From Corinectria fuckeliana (lineage: Eukaryota > Ascomycota > Sordariomycetes > Hypocreales > Nectriaceae), in assembly GCA_019137255.1 (NCBI GenBank), contig WPDH01000008.1, positions 310,001-374,000 on the forward strand: DNA of 64,000 nt, in the 5' to 3' direction. The notes beneath the pieces are model-generated. The model saw only the letters and a program-made list of their open reading frames with translations, had not been told where the DNA came from and did not search any database. Below, piece after piece: positions 34,768-45,666 of the stretch (the first letter of the stretch is position 1; each line of letters starts with the position of its first letter). A program made the translations under genes and the position numbers.

Positions 34768-35856
34768 ATGGCTCTGGCTGACCTGATTGACCCGACCAAG
34801 ACGGGTAACTATCCCGTCATCCTCGGCGAAGGTCTCTTGGGCAAACCGCCAAACGAGATCTTTACCGGCATTCGATGTACGTCCTCCTCTGACTTGCCCG
34901 CCCTCAAAGGCTCGCGTCAATCCCGTGCTCACCCTTCTTTCCCAGACAATCATAAGCCCGCCCTCTCCTCGCCCTCCGCCCCGAGTTCGGCCCGCCTAAA
35001 GCCATCCGTCCCAGGCAAGACCACCTCCTACGACCTCACATACACCGACGACGACAGCAAATACGCCTTTGCCGGCCCTCGGAATACCTCGGATAACCAA
35101 TATGTCCTCTACTTTGACCCCAGTCGCGAGGCATTTGTCCTCGACAAGGTCGATTCCACCTTCAACATGAACATCACCCACCTCCCGGACAACTCCGACT
35201 CCGAAAGCCTCCGTCGCCAATACCCTCAAATCGACAGCGCGCCGCGGCCTCCCCCCAAGGCCAACACCAACAGGCCTGCCACAAAACCCGCCGCCGAAAA
35301 GCCCGCTCCCAAGCCTCGTGCCAAGCCTACCGCCCAGAAGAAGGAACCCAAGCGCAAGCCCGAGAAGAAGCAGCCGTCCAAATCAACCGGCTTATCTCTA
35401 CCCGTCCCCGAGCCCCCAAAGCCTGCGTCGCAATCCCAGACCAAGCGCCGCCCACAGAACGACGACGAAGACGAGGAGTCGGATGAGGATGATGGCCTGC
35501 TGATCGAGTACCCCGACGCCCCCCCAAGGGCAGCCATCCAGACCACCTTCTCACCTGCCTTCCCGGCGGTTCGGAAATTCGATGACTTCATGAACCAGCG
35601 CGAGTCCGAGGGCGACGATGCCGACGGCGAAGACGATGACGAGCCCGACATGGACTTTAAGCTGCCCAGTCCCGTCAACCACCACGTCGAGCAGCCGGCT
35701 CCCGATTCCATGGACGTGGACGACGACGAGGACGACGGCGGTTTTGACGAACTCGAGAAGGACCTGGAGGATGCGCTAGAGAATGCCTTTGTTTCGGATG
35801 ACGGCAACGGGGGATCTCCAGACGGTGACGAGAGCGAGATCAGCGAGGAGGACTAA
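34768..35856 (+). CDS. RNA polymerase II elongation factor EAF (ELL-associated)
   Basis: Transcription elongation factor of the EAF family, which pairs with ELL-type proteins to stimulate RNA polymerase II elongation. Two exons: 34768-34876 and 34946-35856, giving 339 residues; the 69-nt intron has a GTACGT donor and splits a Tyr codon. The N-terminal EAF domain (residues ~1-130) begins ADLIDPTKTGNYPVILGEGL and contains YDLTYTDDD, then YVLYFDPSREAFVLDKVDSTFNMNI, typical of the family. The rest is disordered: a Pro/Lys/Ala-rich linker followed by several Asp/Glu-rich blocks and an acidic C terminus (SEISEED), consistent with a transactivating tail. The open frame extends upstream of 34768, but that part lacks similarity and the ATG at 34768 fits the domain start. 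The next gene is convergent, only 250 bases away. Confidence 0.9.
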   Translation: MALADLIDPTKTGNYPVILGEGLLGKPPNEIFTGIRCTSSSDLPALKGSRQSRAHPSFPDNHKPALSSPSAPSSARLKPSVPGKTTSYDLTYTDDDSKYAFAGPRNTSDNQYVLYFDPSREAFVLDKVDSTFNMNITHLPDNSDSESLRRQYPQIDSAPRPPPKANTNRPATKPAAEKPAPKPRAKPTAQKKEPKRKPEKKQPSKSTGLSLPVPEPPKPASQSQTKRRPQNDDEDEESDEDDGLLIEYPDAPPRAAIQTTFSPAFPAVRKFDDFMNQRESEGDDADGEDDDEPDMDFKLPSPVNHHVEQPAPDSMDVDDDEDDGGFDELEKDLEDALENAFVSDDGNGGSPDGDESEISEED

Positions 35857-36105
35857 ATCATATGCCGCATGTTTTTGTTATTTACTGTTGCTTCTCTTGC
35901 TTTTACTACAGCATATGGCGCTCACAGGGGGGGGGGGCAAGTTTTGATCAGATGTGAGTTTCAACATCTCGGCGTTGGAGGATTTCGATACCAGCCACCA
36001 TTACAATGGCTCACTTCCACGCCACGAACAAAGGACTAGGAAATACAAAAGGTTCATATTTACACGTACACCGAATGGGAGCCCTGGACCCTCACCTCCC
36101 CTTGC

Positions 36106-36668
36106 TCAAATCATCCTCTCCGCCCCCTCCCCATCGCAATCCAGCTTCCACCTCTCCCCGCGCAAGTGATCAGTGACACCAGGAATCTCATCCGCACACC
36201 ACAGATGCATCCCGGCATCCGTCAGCACGCCGCCCCAGCGCTTCAGCGCCTCCTTGTCGAACGTGCCCACCGCCATCGAGATGCCCTGCGAGCCCTCCCT
36301 GCGCCAGAACAGGAAGCTGCCGCACTCGCCGCAGAACCCGCGCGCGCACTCCGGCGTGGCGCGGTACGTCTTCAGCGCCGACTGCGGCGTCGTGTACGAC
36401 ACGGCTGAGAGCGGCACCTTGTGGAAGCGCGCCAGCAGCGAGCCGGTGTTTTTGCGGCACTGCGAGCACTGGCAGGTGGAAGTCTGGGGGAGGGGAGGGG
36501 GATGTGTTAGTAGTGTGGTGTCTGTTTGGGGGAGAATGAGAAGAATCAGGCGAGAAGAGGACGCACTTCGCCTTTGAAAGCGTGGTTTGTAGGGAATGTA
36601 ATGGTGTAGCGGACGGACCCGCAAAGACAACCGCCGTTCACCCTTTCGGGGAGAGCCTCAGGATCCAT
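36106..36668 (-). CDS. GFA-domain (CENP-V/Gfa-like) zinc-binding protein
   Basis: Small zinc protein of the glutathione-dependent formaldehyde-activating (GFA) family, 159 residues. Exons 36668-36567 and 36483-36106; the intron has a GTGCGT donor and an unusually long CCCCTCCCC tract before CAG. All expected cysteine motifs are present: GGCLCGSVRY near the N terminus, CQCSQCRKNTG after the intron, and GFCGECGSFLFW in the middle, together forming the structural and catalytic zinc sites. Family members act as glutathione adduct carriers or have unknown substrates; many fungi hold dozens, so a specific role cannot be assigned. The ATG at 36668 (MDPEALPERVNGG) is preferred since the domain follows immediately. 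It lies downstream of POP1 on the same strand, and its 3' end faces EAF. Confidence 0.9.
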
Positions 36669-37103
36669 TCTGTCGTTGGTGGGATGGACAAGACGACGTG
36701 GTGTATTGAAGGTCTCAGGTAAAATAAACCCGCTTTGAAGGTATGCTGAGTTCAAGAGTGATTGCGAAACGAAACGAGTCCGGAGTTCGTTTGCAAAGAG
36801 ACCAGCTCCCGTTGGAGCTTAAATAGCCCTGGGTACCTAGATTTGCCCATGTCAACGGCGCCTTTCACCTCCTCTCAAGGCCTGCGCTATTGTGACCTTA
36901 TCCTGACGTCTAGATTATCTACGCGCATCGACGCGCTCAAAGAATCATGCATGTGCCTAGTGCCGCAGATCTGGTCATACATGGGCTTGCAGCTGCGCCA
37001 TCCAGTATTGATTGACTGGGTACTGGTAAGGTAGATGATTGGTATGACATGATCCCGTACATATCCAGGTATAGTGATTTCTAGGTCGAACTGCCCATTT
37101 CAC
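36669..37103. other. Spacer between POP1 and the GFA gene
   Basis: 435 bases containing the POP1 3' end and the promoter of the GFA-domain gene (both minus strand). No gene or conspicuous element seen. Confidence 0.5.
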
Positions 37104-39851
37104 TCACACGACTTCCCACCTAGCAATCCAGCCAACGTTCTCTCCCGCATTGCGCACAATGCACAGCCGTCCTTCCTTGGGGTCCTGTTTCGCGCCGGCA
37201 AGGACTTTTTCCAGCGCGATTGATCCGATGGCAACGCCGCGGCCTTCGCTGAGACAGAACGACCCCGTGGTCACGAAGCCGATGAGGTCTTCGCCGTTGG
37301 GGACGAGAGGATGGCCGCTGATGTCGGCTTGGTTGGCCGGCAGGGGAGGGTAGGGGCTGGGCTTGGCGATGAGCTCGAGGGCGAGCTGACGCTTCAGGGC
37401 CTCGAGGTCACGAGGCCTAGAAGCCTTGGAGGACTTCTCTTTGGGAGAGGTAGATGGAGGAACACGTGCGAGCCATTGGGCTCGCAGATCGCGAGGGAGG
37501 GAAGACGATGGCGCCGAGGACTCCGGCGGGATAGTTGCGGGGACTTCGGCCTCTGAGGACGGCGGTAAAGCGATGGGAGAGGAGGGGAGGCGGTAGATGC
37601 GGGCGCAGGAAGAGACGACTCCGCGGGAGAGGACGGTGATTCGGACAGTAAGGATGGCGTTTGTTGGTAGCGGAGATGGAAGAGCAGTTGATTTAAGTAG
37701 CGTGTTAAAGTCGTCCTTGAGTATTTTGTTGAGGTTGCTGAGGGAAGCTGGTTCTTGTTGCTTCCCCGCCGTAGCAGATTCGTCCGCATCAACATCCATT
37801 GCGTCGACTTCTTCCTCCGCTGGCTCCTCCGCTGGCGCCGGCCGCGAGGTCTTGAGTCCAAACAGAAACTCAAAGTCACTCGCATGACCATCTCCCACCT
37901 CGCCCTTCCTCCCCGCCCCTAGATCAAGCGTCTTCCATTCCGTCCTCTTACTCTTTGGACGCCTGTCCCACGCCCTCTGCCGTTTGCGCCTCTCATTGAG
38001 TTCCCACTCCGCTCCGGCCTCAGTCCCTAAGAAGTCTGCAGGGAACCACGGCAGGCCACGCTCAAAGGCCACCTGGCGGATCTCGTTCAGACCTGCGAAC
38101 CTAGGATTGCCCCCCGACGTAAGAGGAACGTGGACAAGGCTGTACCAGATGGGGAGTATGCACTTCCACGGCGCAAGCAGGGTCCAGGTCCCTTGGCTCT
38201 GCGACCCTGGGCCAGAGCGTGAAGCAATAAGAGTGATGGGGATCGGAGGATCTGTGGATATGGGACTCAGGGGAGCCCCGGGAGTATTGTCTGTTTTTCG
38301 CCTATTGATATACTTTTGAGATGGGAGGCACGACGCCTTGTGTCGTGCGTCCCGATTGAACAAGGCAAAAGGCTCGAGATTGTCTTCTGCTGGCCAGGTA
38401 GCGATCTTTTCGAGAAGCTCCATCTGTGCCTCTGGGCCGTCAGATGTCTCAACTCGCCTTGGCGGGTACCGTAGTCGAGGATCCTGGGTCGGGAAACTGA
38501 GAACAGCCCCAGCAGGGAGCGAAGCTGCGTTTGTTAGTCCCTTCAGTGACCGGAAGAGCTCGGCATGCTGAGTCTTCGTCTTTTCTTTTTCTGGATATGG
38601 GCTTAGGACAGCCATCAGCGCCTCGGTGGAGGCTGGACCGGTGAGTTCTATACTTCCAATCTCGAAGCGGAGATCTTCGATATATAGTTGTGGGCTCTCC
38701 ATCTTTGATAATCGGAGCATCTCATTGAAGAGCTCGAGGAAAGCCGACGGGTGACATCGCAAAAAGACTTGTCTTTGTGACTTTTTGGGATCCTGAGTGA
38801 CGTCCCTGGCAGAAGGTTCGGGATTCCACTGGATAGTACCTGGACCGATGCGTTGTCGTTCTCCGTTCCGTTGTCGACTTAAGAGACCCGTCCATGAGCG
38901 GGTTCCCAGTCTCCACTTCCGGCCTTTTTCATTCCAACATGACTCCTGTAACGCCCCGAGCTTCTTGAGAACCTTTTCTATCCCTGCGGGGTTTCCGTAA
39001 AGTCCAATGGTGCTCATGTAGGACGTGTCCCATACGAGCGCCCCTCGGTCGCCCTGAGCTCGATGGGTTGGTCGATAGATCTTCTCGTTGGGCGTCAAGG
39101 GGATAGCAAAACGCCAGAGGGGATCCGTGGGATCCGTCATTCGTGCTCGCTTGGCGTGCCATGGATGGGTTGGCAGCCACGTCTTGTTGAGTTGTCGCTT
39201 TCGGAACTTGGATTTGGGGGTGGGCGGTTCGTTGAGTTGGTTTCGTCGGATTTTGGGTCTTGGTTTCCGTCCTCTCACGGCGAGGTCCTTCGGGTCTTTC
39301 TCGTGTACCCCCTTTTCTTGAGCCTTTGCCTCCCTCGCTTTGCGCTTTCTGGCCGCCAATATCCCCAATCGCCGGGCCGTCTCAATTCGAATCCTCCCCC
39401 TGGTCGTCTGGGGGTTCCTTTTCTTTTTCCTCGCATCGACCATTGGCGTATTGTCATCGGCCATTTCCTTTCGCGCGAGCGCTCTCAACCGTTGGGGCAC
39501 GCGCTTGGGGTTGTGGCTCGCTGTGCGACGGCGCAGACCGCGAGGCACCTTCTGGAAGGCCCGGCTACTGCCCACGGCCTTGGACGTCGCCATGCTCTGC
39601 TCGAGGGACCGGATCTCGAATTCATGGGCGGACAGGAAGGCCTGAAGGTCAAGCTCGCCGTCCTTGAGCGCAGCATCGGCGGGCTGCGCGGGAATGGTGC
39701 GGGCGATGCGCACTCTGGCGTTTTTCTGGGAGTTGGAGTTGGAGTTGGAGTTGGAGTTGGCATCGTTGCGAGCATTGGGCGCCGAGGCTCCGGCCGATCG
39801 CTTCTTGGCCCCTTGCCCGGCCGAGTCTGTAGTTTTGGATCCCCGAGCCAT
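37104..39851 (-). CDS. pop1: RNase P/MRP protein subunit Pop1
   Basis: Largest protein subunit of nuclear RNase P and RNase MRP, needed for tRNA 5' processing and rRNA maturation. Single exon, 915 residues. The Pop1 N-terminal domain has the basic signature SHNPKRVPQRLR, a long Lys/Arg-rich stretch, then LNKTWLPTHPWHAKRARM and the WDTSYMSTIGLYG block. The POPLD domain follows at about residues 555-625 (CILPIWYSLVH ... GLPWFPADFLGTEAG). The C-terminal region ends with IGFVTTGSFCLSEGRGVAIGSI, resembling the glycine-cleavage-T-like fold noted in Pop1 proteins. The first ATG in frame is at 39851 (MARGSKTT); the frame is open further upstream but contains only non-ATG codons. Residues near 30-40 are an Asn-Ser repeat encoded by a hexanucleotide microsatellite. 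No defects seen. Confidence 0.95.
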   Translation of the reverse strand: MARGSKTTDSAGQGAKKRSAGASAPNARNDANSNSNSNSNSQKNARVRIARTIPAQPADAALKDGELDLQAFLSAHEFEIRSLEQSMATSKAVGSSRAFQKVPRGLRRRTASHNPKRVPQRLRALARKEMADDNTPMVDARKKKRNPQTTRGRIRIETARRLGILAARKRKAREAKAQEKGVHEKDPKDLAVRGRKPRPKIRRNQLNEPPTPKSKFRKRQLNKTWLPTHPWHAKRARMTDPTDPLWRFAIPLTPNEKIYRPTHRAQGDRGALVWDTSYMSTIGLYGNPAGIEKVLKKLGALQESCWNEKGRKWRLGTRSWTGLLSRQRNGERQRIGPGTIQWNPEPSARDVTQDPKKSQRQVFLRCHPSAFLELFNEMLRLSKMESPQLYIEDLRFEIGSIELTGPASTEALMAVLSPYPEKEKTKTQHAELFRSLKGLTNAASLPAGAVLSFPTQDPRLRYPPRRVETSDGPEAQMELLEKIATWPAEDNLEPFALFNRDARHKASCLPSQKYINRRKTDNTPGAPLSPISTDPPIPITLIASRSGPGSQSQGTWTLLAPWKCILPIWYSLVHVPLTSGGNPRFAGLNEIRQVAFERGLPWFPADFLGTEAGAEWELNERRKRQRAWDRRPKSKRTEWKTLDLGAGRKGEVGDGHASDFEFLFGLKTSRPAPAEEPAEEEVDAMDVDADESATAGKQQEPASLSNLNKILKDDFNTLLKSTALPSPLPTNAILTVRITVLSRGVVSSCARIYRLPSSPIALPPSSEAEVPATIPPESSAPSSSLPRDLRAQWLARVPPSTSPKEKSSKASRPRDLEALKRQLALELIAKPSPYPPLPANQADISGHPLVPNGEDLIGFVTTGSFCLSEGRGVAIGSIALEKVLAGAKQDPKEGRLCIVRNAGENVGWIARWEVV
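39732..39760. repeat. (GTTGGA)~5 coding microsatellite in POP1
   Basis: Nearly five perfect hexanucleotide units within the POP1 coding sequence; on the minus strand they encode alternating Asn-Ser in the disordered N terminus. Because the unit is six bases, length changes keep the frame. Confidence 0.9.
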
Positions 39852-42800
39852 CGCGAGGTTGACAATCGACGCGGCAGGGCAGTTGTATTGTGATGAAAGT
39901 GCCGGGACGAGGGAGTCGACGATATGGGACGCGGCGAGACGTGACAAAATCCAAGAAAAGAATCAAGCTTTATCGATAAGATACCGTCGGTACAATGTGG
40001 GACTTCAGTCAGCTGGAGGGGCAGGTGCTGTAAATAGCCCGATGCCCCGCAGGCTGCTGGGCTAACAAGTGCCATCCTCGAAAACGGAAACCTCCTTGTG
40101 AGCGGCCCATGTGAGCGGCCCATGAACTCGAAGTAACCATAAACTCAGCCAGCTCGCATGTTAGCCTGAATTTTCACTAGCAGATGTTGAATTCATCTAG
40201 GTACCTATATAGTTCAAGCCATGTCTAACAACAAGCCTTGATTTATCCGGCTCTGCTAAGCCGATTCTATCCCTGACCAAATAGAGATGTACCCCCAATC
40301 TCACTTCAAATCCCACCTTTGAAATCCGCAACTTTCAGCTAGGTAGATGAATAGCAGCCGTGTAATTTTTTTGCTCATACTTTCCTAGAAAGGTTTGATT
40401 TCTGGCCATCACACTAACGAAACAGGCCGCCCATGCTAGCGCGAATCGTCATATTCCTAAGCACGAAACCTTAGATGATGACTTAGGGTTTACAAGGCAT
40501 TGAAGCTAGCACTGTTCCTGAACTCATGTTATGAGAAAATGCAGGGGAAACTTTGCATCTGACTGTTGGATAGTCACCGACTGTGGATCCAGAACTCGAA
40601 GTCTTTTATCAGAAGTGCATGGCGATTGATAAGACATCTTTAGACTGTTATCCATAAAGGGAACGGTTGACCATGAGTGAGAACACTTAGGTATTTTAAA
40701 ATATTTGACGTCTCAGTATCCAGGTGGGAGTTTAAGACGCCTACATTACCCAAAAGCCGTCCCTGAGCGCCATGTCCACTTCGACCGTCCAGTAAAGTGG
40801 AAAAAGAAAACCAACGCACCCCCCGAGGCCTGGTTACCTTATATTTTTCCTCGATGTGCATCCAAAACTCCTCCGCTCCTGCTTGAGAAGAGTGCGAAAG
40901 CAACTTCACGTCGGCCCCTTGTAACAGTCCCACCCAATTCCAATGCTCGTGGCCTCGAGGTTTACGCCACGGCCGTGAAATGCCGACGGACCGATATTGC
41001 TAGACGGCTCGGCGGTTGGCATTTTGTGCACACTCTGTGACTCCTGCGCCGACAGGCCTTGGTTAACAAGCGCTCGAGGTCGCCAAGCCCTCTAGCTGGC
41101 TCGTGGAAAATCGCCGGGGGAACAGCGCCTTACCAGAACTCAACGGGATCGACAATGTTGGGGCTACAGGGCTTCTGCTTTCTCTGGTATTCGCGGCACC
41201 ATCTCCGTACCAGGAAGCGCTGGTGCCCGCACTGGAACTCAACCTGTCGCGCATCTCGTTAGCAAAGCTGATCCTAGGGATGACGCGACGGGTCCCGAGT
41301 CGTACGCAGAAGTAATCGCACATGGTGAAGTGGGTTGGAAGATAGGTAGGCCTAGGTAGGTAGCTAGCAGCCGAAGTAGAATAGTGGAAGAAGGGGAAGA
41401 GCGCCAATCCACCGGGGAGGAGTTGAGGAGTCTAGCATGGCAACCTATATGGGATTGCCGCCTGCTTACCTTCTTACCCTCTCGCTCGAAGCGGCGGCTC
41501 GTTCTTTCTAACTTTTCCACCGTGTCTTGCCAGGCACCTTTTGAGCCGGCGCAGAGGACGCGGTGAAGCACTGACTGAAGGGGGGTGGGCGGCAGGGTAG
41601 GCTGAGCCGCAAGCAAAGGAATGTCACTGGTGCAAGGCACCTTGTTGGACCGATATTGCTTCTTCCAGCTGCAGCCCGCGAGACAATATGATGGATCACA
41701 AAGCTAGGGAATGCGGAATGTAGCTAAAAGTGATGGAGAATTTGGGAATCAAGTCCTTGACTTGAATACCGCGGGACATCCAGCTTCCCGATGGTGCTAG
41801 TACATAGGCAATACTAGCTTGGGCGGTGGGTTGTAGTCCGGGTGGCTGAGACTGCCATCCTTGCCATGTCAGTGTTGATTAAGGGACCGTTGCTGAGCGG
41901 CCGCGTCTGTTCTCTCCGGATATGCCCTGGTGCACTTCCTTGAAAAGCGACGTGAAAAGGAGTTAAGGCGCCAGTTGCTTTGACCAGAAGCTTTCGGATT
42001 GTGGATGTGAGTATAAGTCGTTATCGCACATGCGCGGCAGCATTTACTTGCCGAGTATGTAGATTAACCAGATCAATGTCCTAGCTGTCACGGAATGTGT
42101 CTCACTTTCGTACTTAGTGGCAGGATTGAACCTCTGTTTAGTTTGGCTTGTCTTGCTTCCCCTCTCAAGTTCATGTTGGTCAAGCCTACTGCCTCACCGT
42201 GACCAACGGCCCGATAACCTGGCCCTTGGGCTTACCTGCACGCGAGGAAGTGAGCAACTACGATACAGCTATAGCGATACATATCTGCCTACTCCGGCAG
42301 CAGACAACACTGTGCTAGTATTGGGTGGCTTTTGCAAGACATGACAGGCAGGCGAGACATTGTCGATCCAGTCGTAGGGTACGTGTAGTCGGTGGCTGTC
42401 AATGATGCAACATGCAGCTTGCCGCTCGGCACCTCAGTTTGGTCACGAGATCTGGATGTCGATGTCAATAGTCGATCTGGGCAAGACATCCTTGTGCAGC
42501 CAAGATCAGATGCGTAGGGCATCCTTGCATGTTTGGGACGGGCGAACGCCATGATTCAACCAAAAAACGGTCAAGTTGAGCTAAGGGCAGTAGTTAGGCC
42601 CAGGCTCAGCTCCACTCCAGCGTCTTCTCGTCGCTGACCGCATTCCACTGTTCCCAGAAATATCGAGACTGATCTTACACGATAAGGAGATCGTCCCTGG
42701 GGCTCGAGGACGACTATTTGGGCGTCTTGATGGGCATCTTTGCCCCGGGGACGGAGGTGGAGGTCTCTCCGCATAATGGATCGTGGGGTCGGGCGCAGTG

Positions 42801-43785
42801 ATGATCCGGCACCCGGGATGAACTACGTACAGTCAACTGTCCCGTCAACTGTCAGCATTTAAGGCGTCGCGAAACGCCCCACTGATGGCCAGGGGCAGGG
42901 AGTTTAGCAATTCCAGGGGATTTTCAGCCTTCAAGGCAGGGGACTTCATAGGCGACTATACAGGCAGAGGGGCCCGTTCTCATGCATAGATGGGATACCT
43001 AACTTGATGGATTGCCGAGAGTTGCTCCAACCTCAACCCTCCGAACACTCCCCAGCATATATAACTCTCACGCAACTATCCACGAAGCCATACTTAGCTG
43101 CGCAAGAGATTGCGCAACTTATACTCATCCTAATTCAACCCGTCTCTTTGACAGCTCGCTGGCTGCCCTTGAGCCCCCTTCATTGACGAAGAATCCACGT
43201 CACCGCCAACCTAACCCACCCACAACCACGCCATCTCGAGCCATTCCCGCCGCGCCCGCCGCGTCCATCTCCAAACACCCATCCTCGAGCTTCAACGTCG
43301 TGTGCCCCGGGGCACCTTGCGGCGCGATAGGGAGCCGCATCTTCCGGGACACCACCGCCGGTGGCCTCCATTAGGACTGGCGCCGCTGGCCCGGTCCAGG
43401 CCGGCACCGCAACAGCATGGCCACTTTGAGTAAGCCAGCCATCCATCCATCCCATCCCCGATTTCCCCACCGAACCGTTCAAGCGTCGATGACGCGAGTC
43501 ATTTCTCGGCTTCTTCAGCCTCACCACCGGAGATCCTCTACTCCCCCCTGTCTTCAACAAATCTCCGCTTCGCCTTCGCCTTCGCGGGAGTTCCAGACTT
43601 GTGCGGCTTTGTCAGCGGGGAGGGGCGAGATGACATGCTGGTTAGGGTCACTGTGGACCGCGTAGTGTTGAGAGCAAGGATCTCCGAGACTCAAGTGAGC
43701 TCTGCTTTGGTTGTTTGATAGATAAACCAAGAGCCGGGAACCTCGGCGAACCGCTTTACCGAGTATCTTGATGCAAGTAGCTGAC
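39852..43785. other. Intergenic region between POP1 and the NT-C2 gene
   Basis: About 3.9 kb, with two divergent genes at its ends. A perfect 13-base direct repeat (GTGAGCGGCCCAT, 40098-40123) lies about 250 bases upstream of POP1. No frame here shows a domain. The segment 43180-43785 is probably promoter and leader of the NT-C2 gene. Confidence 0.5.
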
Positions 43786-45317
43786 ATGGATTTTTTAAAA
43801 CCACCAGTTGGTAAGGCTCGCAAGGTGCGTCTCGCAAGTTTTCCAATCCACGATATATCCGTCGTGTGCTAACATAACATCACCAGCCGAAATTCGAGCT
43901 TCATCTCAAGGTACGTCTGGCTCACTCACTCACCCGCCCATTTGCCCAGCCGCTCAACCGCTTCCCCCAATCGTTTTGCCCATTCAATGTTCCCAACTAA
44001 GAGACCTCATCTAAAACCCTCGCCAGATCTACGACCTCAACAACGTCCCCCTCGTCACGGGCAACTCCTGTGTCAAATGGCACCTCGCCCACTCCATGCA
44101 CGCGGAGCACCGCGGCCGCACCGCCAAGTGTCCCATCGCCAACCACCGCGTCGACTACAGCTTCTGCACTCTCGTGCCCTCCATCCGCATCACCGTTGAC
44201 CGCAACAGCAACCTGGGCGAGTGCCCTATCGAGTTCGAGGTGGTCCAGGAGTTTGGCGGCACCGAGAAGATTACCCTCGGCTATGTCCGCCTCAACCTCA
44301 GCGAGTACGTCGAGGAGAGCGAGGCCTTTACCAAGGATGTCATTTCGCCGGGCCGCAAGCGAAGCAACAGTATGGGTGTGAGCCCTGCCAGCAGTATGCC
44401 CGGCCGCGACGCCGACGTTGTCGAAGACGGCATCGTCCGGAGGTATCTCATGGCAGACAGCAAGGTCAACAGCACCCTAAAAATCGGCATCCTCATGATC
44501 CAGGTCGACGGCGAGCGCAATTTCACCGCGCCGCCCCTGAAGACGGCCCCCGTCTTTGGTGGCATCGGTGGCATCATGAGCGAGTCCGTCGAAGATGACG
44601 CTGGACGTACGTTCTCAACTTCCCCTCTTTATAGACCCCCCCTTTCCAACCGTTCGCTAACATCACCAAGCCGTTCCCAGCATCTCCAAGCCCCGAGACG
44701 CCGCCGAGCTCCAGGACCTTTACCGCCGCACCCTCGCCGCCTCCTGGTGCCGCCAGCCTAACGAGCTGCCCGCCGACGAGTGCATCGAGGACATCTTTAA
44801 CGGCGGCAACGGCTGGAAGACCAAGCCCGACGCCGGGTCCGGATCTCTAGACACGGACGACGAGGACGAAGACGCCGACGAGGACGACTTCCGCGACGGC
44901 AGCCTCCGGTCCCGCGACGCCCGCCGCATCGGCCACTCCCACCACAGCCAGAACAACCTCCTACAACCGAACGGGCACGTTCCTCACACCCAGCAGCAGC
45001 ACCCGGCACCTTCTATCCGCTCGCACCGCCGCACCCCGAGCAACTCCAGCGACAAGAGCGTCAAGAGCATGTCCACCGTCACCGTCACGCCGCACGGCCA
45101 CGGCGGCCATCACCCGCACGCGGCCCCGCGCAAGAACGTCCGCATCCACGAGCTGGACCACTCTCGCAGCCTCGCCAGCCTGACCTCCTCCATGAGCCTC
45201 GACGGCGAGGCTATCCGCGACGCCGGGATGAAGCGCGCCAAGGAGGTCCCCGAGTTCGACATTCGGAACGACCTTGTCGCGTGGCGGCTGCCTGGCGAGG
45301 TGGGCTTGGACATGTAA
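43786..45317 (+). CDS. NT-C2 (EEIG1/EHBP1 N-terminal) domain protein
   Basis: 429 residues from four exons: 43786-43824, 43887-43910, 44027-44606 and 44671-45317. Exons 1 and 2 are only 39 and 24 nt (MDFLKPPVGKARK and PKFELHLK), but they complete the start of the NT-C2 domain, whose hallmark KPKFELHLKIYDLNNVPLV spans three exons. The first intron has a clear GCTAACAT branch site. The domain (~10-165) continues with HRGRTAKCPI, VPSIRITVDRN, CPIEFEVVQEF and ITLGYVRLNLSEY, and ends in TLKIGILMIQVDG. NT-C2 domains are C2-like membrane- or cytoskeleton-associated modules. Residues ~250-429 are disordered, with an acidic DEDEDADEDDF block and His/Ser-rich stretches. The last acceptor (CAAG at 44670) was chosen because the more obvious CCCAG downstream breaks the frame. 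Function in fungi is not known to me. Confidence 0.87.
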
Positions 45318-45666
45318 GAGGAGGGGATCTTGTCGTGATGGATTGATACGAGGATGGGCTCGTTGTAATACTCAAGAGGGAGACAGTGAGACAATGATGT
45401 GAGGGTATATATCTATCTTGCACATAGGATGGTCAGTTGTACAAGGTGTTGATACTGAGGTGGATTTGCCTCAATTTCCCTTTACTCTTGCAAGTGTATC
45501 GTTTCAATTCGTCCCGGGCTTCCCTCTAAGTACGGAGCTCCCTCTATTGCGCCTCTAGATTTCTACTAAAAGACGCATACTTTTATACCTCGCCCTCTAT
45601 ATCAGCGACGCAAAACCCATCCTTTCCCACTTTTCCGCTGGCCCCAAGGAATTTTCATTTCTGCGT
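45318..45666. other. Convergent 3' spacer (NT-C2 gene / SSZ1)
   Basis: 349 bases between two gene ends; contains both presumed 3' UTRs and nothing else recognisable. Confidence 0.5.

Noticed and set aside
39852..39947. POP1 start extended to 39947
   Set aside because: The upstream extension begins at a TTG codon and has no ATG; the first in-frame ATG is 39851.
40098..40123. 13-base direct repeat as transposon target site duplication
   Set aside because: The copies are immediately adjacent with nothing between them, so it is a small tandem duplication.
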